Part shown: piece after piece, positions 62,520 through 64,000 of the stretch
Numbering within the stretch: the stretch's first letter is position 1
How the letters are laid out: each line of letters starts with the position of its first letter
Assembly (NCBI GenBank): GCA_020796225.1
Contig: CM036765.1
Span: 3,122,228 to 3,186,227, forward strand
From: Arion vulgaris
Lineage: Eukaryota > Mollusca > Gastropoda > Stylommatophora > Arionidae
Length of the DNA: 64,000 nt
Direction: 5' to 3'
Made by a program: the position numbers and the translations under genes
The notes under the pieces: model-generated
What the model was told of the DNA's origin: nothing
Seen by the model: the letters and a program-made list of their open reading frames with translations, nothing else
Database searches by the model: none

Positions 62520-62745
62520 CTTCCCCTCTCTGTCTTTCTTTGTTTCGTTTCCTATTGATTTTACCGGTTATCACAGTGTATTCTAAACGCAAAGCCTATC
62601 TTTCTCATCACATTCCCGATCTTATGTTGATAATGTTTTTCCTCTGTGTCTTGTATTTTTTCAACACATCAACATTAATCATTTTAGCAGTCCATTGAAT
62701 TCTTAGAATTTCCATGCAAAACCACATCTCTGTGGCCTCCAAGAT
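62520..62745 (-). pseudogene. LINE 3' fragment (RKRQSFFWHVMRK family)
   Basis: TTTACCGGTTATCACAGTGT, CATTTTAGCAGTCCATTGAA and CAAAACCACATCTCTGTGGC parallel 55255-55450. Confidence 0.6.
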
Positions 62746-62779
62746 CGCTTCACAAGATCCAGAAGGGCAGGTTTCGGTA

Positions 62780-63165
62780 TGAGTGGATGTCGTCTATAGA
62801 AGTTTCTAACCTCCAGCAGCTTACGTGGATATACTGTCCTGGGCATGCAGGTGTTTACGGTAAAGAGAGAGCGGACAGGCTTGCATCGATTGTTGGGGAG
62901 TTGAAGATGGATAAGGGGATATTCTTCGGTCTCTTCGCGACTGTCTGTTGGATGAGGACACTAAAATCGATGTTGAATCGATCAAGCGTTTAGGCAGTTT
63001 GGAGTTACCCTGTTGCCTGCCTGAGAGGCAGAGAGGTGTGTTTAATCAGCAAGCCACAGGAACCATCAGTATGCATACTCTTCGATATCTGTTGGGGAAC
63101 TGAGCACCTATGGGTCTGCCCGGAGTGCAATGACGTCAGTTTAGTAACCAATAACCAATCGCGTT
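62780..63165 (+). pseudogene. LINE 3' fragment (RNase H family)
   Basis: QLTWIYCPGHAGVYGKERAD at the start, then decayed tail, TTCGATATCTGTTGGGGAAC and the AACCAATAACCAAT end. Close relative of 14498-14896. Confidence 0.75.
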
Positions 63166-63204
63166 AAAATTTACATAATTTCGTAGTAAAACACAAACTC
63201 CGTA

Positions 63205-63312
63205 ACTTCATTAGGGATCTCAAGGAAAATTGCACTCGTGACTCGGGCCGTATTCGAACTCACAACCTTCAGAACGACAGGAAAACATCCTAACCACTCC
63301 TCCATATAGACC
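63205..63312 (-). mobile_element. SINE family A, head part
   Basis: Minus orientation: GGGGGTCTATATGGAGGAGT, GGTTAGGATG and B-box-like GAGTTCGAATACGGCC, then GAGTGCAATTTTCCTTGAG. Confidence 0.65.
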
Positions 63313-63324
63313 CCCTAGTTCTGA

Positions 63325-63510
63325 GTCTTCTTTCTTTTGTTATTCTTTAATTTATTGCTGTTAGTCGTAGCAGGTTTAACTGACGATCGGTTTCGAGATA
63401 GTACCGCTCGGTCGCTTGATATGCTGTGGTATTGTATAGTTTTAAGATGCCTGTAACTCCATCACTCCATCTTTTTCTTGGTCTGCCCTTTCTTATTCCA
63501 TCTTAGTATC
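63325..63510 (-). pseudogene. LINE C-terminal fragment
   Basis: Minus strand: GIRKGRPRKRWSDGVTGILK, then AYQATERYYLET; typical LINE tail. Confidence 0.6.
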
Positions 63511-64000
63511 TGTAACAAAAACATAGAGGTTGATGAAGAAGGCAGTAACGATTCAACATTCAGTAATAATTTAATCTTTAAAACTGGAACTAAATGCTCT
63601 AAGTGTGTCGTATCATTACTGTAGTAAACTGTAGTTAGTTAAGCTGCAATTATACAGGCGTACTTACTTGACGTTTTAAGGGGATATAAATCAGCATCAA
63701 CATTGTTTTATTTAATATTTTTAGTTATTTCCTTTCACTTCACACCGTACTACGGCAAATTCTGCCTCACGTACGTTTTCCACAAATCAGAAGAGCAGGA
63801 GACACATTTTATATTTAGTTTAAATGAAGATTTATTTAAACGTTGAGAAAAGGAATATATGAAAGATCACTAAGAGAGTCCTACCCAGGGCCGTGCTATG
63901 ATACAGAGGCGGCCGCATCAGGCGGGATCGTAAGTGGGTGGGGGACATAAGCAGCGAAATCAAAATCACAATTTAAGGTTATCTTACAGAAAAATATGTA
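63511..64000. other. unassigned; possible hAT-type left end at 63886
   Basis: CAGGGCCGTGCTATGATACA at 63886 has the CAGNG start of hAT elements, but the window ends before a partner can be seen. The rest is AT-rich and unassigned. Confidence 0.3.

Noticed and set aside
59245..64000. A third TBC1D30 exon (VDTKLKF region or TBC domain) downstream
   Set aside because: I scanned the plus strand for the expected motif after AG sites and found only LINE, SINE and tandem repeats.

Overview
The window reads as intron-rich, transposon-dense eukaryotic nuclear DNA, most likely from a mollusc and perhaps a gastropod. This is inferred from many tRNA-derived SINEs carrying a GTCGTAAGAGGCGACTAA-type core that I associate with mollusc genomes, from several families of non-LTR retrotransposon (LINE), from Penelope-like elements, and from the absence of any bacterial operon structure. 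The species cannot be fixed from the sequence.

Only one host gene is visible, and only in pieces. A coding exon at 15585-16132 and a second at 59080-59244, both on the + strand, join in phase across a 42.9-kb intron. They encode the start of a TBC1D30-like Rab GTPase-activating protein. The second exon matches the conserved helical block that precedes the TBC domain in that family. The TBC domain exons are not in the window. Everything between the two exons is intron packed with repeats.

Layout. 0-15.5 kb: LINE relics, SINEs, a Penelope-like inverted dimer (2805-4941), 80-bp and 31-bp minisatellites, a 708-bp foldback element, a repeat-poor stretch (10976-12184) where the gene's promoter could lie, and a minisatellite ending at the first exon's splice acceptor. 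15.6-16.1 kb: coding exon A. 16.1-20.5 kb: SINEs, a 30-bp minisatellite and LINE tails. 20.5-29.6 kb: two inverted copies of one LINE, each carrying the same hAT element at the same site; the second sits inside an older mariner relic that also received a Penelope fragment. Between them are 52-bp and 15-bp minisatellites. 30.7-37 kb: a LINE, the second Penelope-like inverted dimer (31767-34597) and a LINE with a 5' inversion. 38-43.6 kb: three minisatellites; the last is split by a 2179-bp mariner-type transposon with 106-bp terminal repeats. 44-50 kb: SINEs, TA/TC microsatellites and LINE tails. 50.8-53.9 kb: a long LINE with reverse transcriptase and RNase H, flanked by 133-135-bp direct repeats. 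54-59 kb: LINE tails, a LINE between trinucleotide microsatellites, then coding exon B. 59.2-64 kb: LINE relics and short tandem repeats.

The most notable structures are the two Penelope-like inverted dimers, each flanked by a single 12-13-bp target-site duplication, so each went in as one unit; hammerhead-ribozyme-like motifs near every Penelope 3' end; a LINE that seems to have carried a hAT transposon as a passenger; and one SINE family that seeded two different minisatellites. Almost all long open frames are translations of tandem repeats and are not genes.
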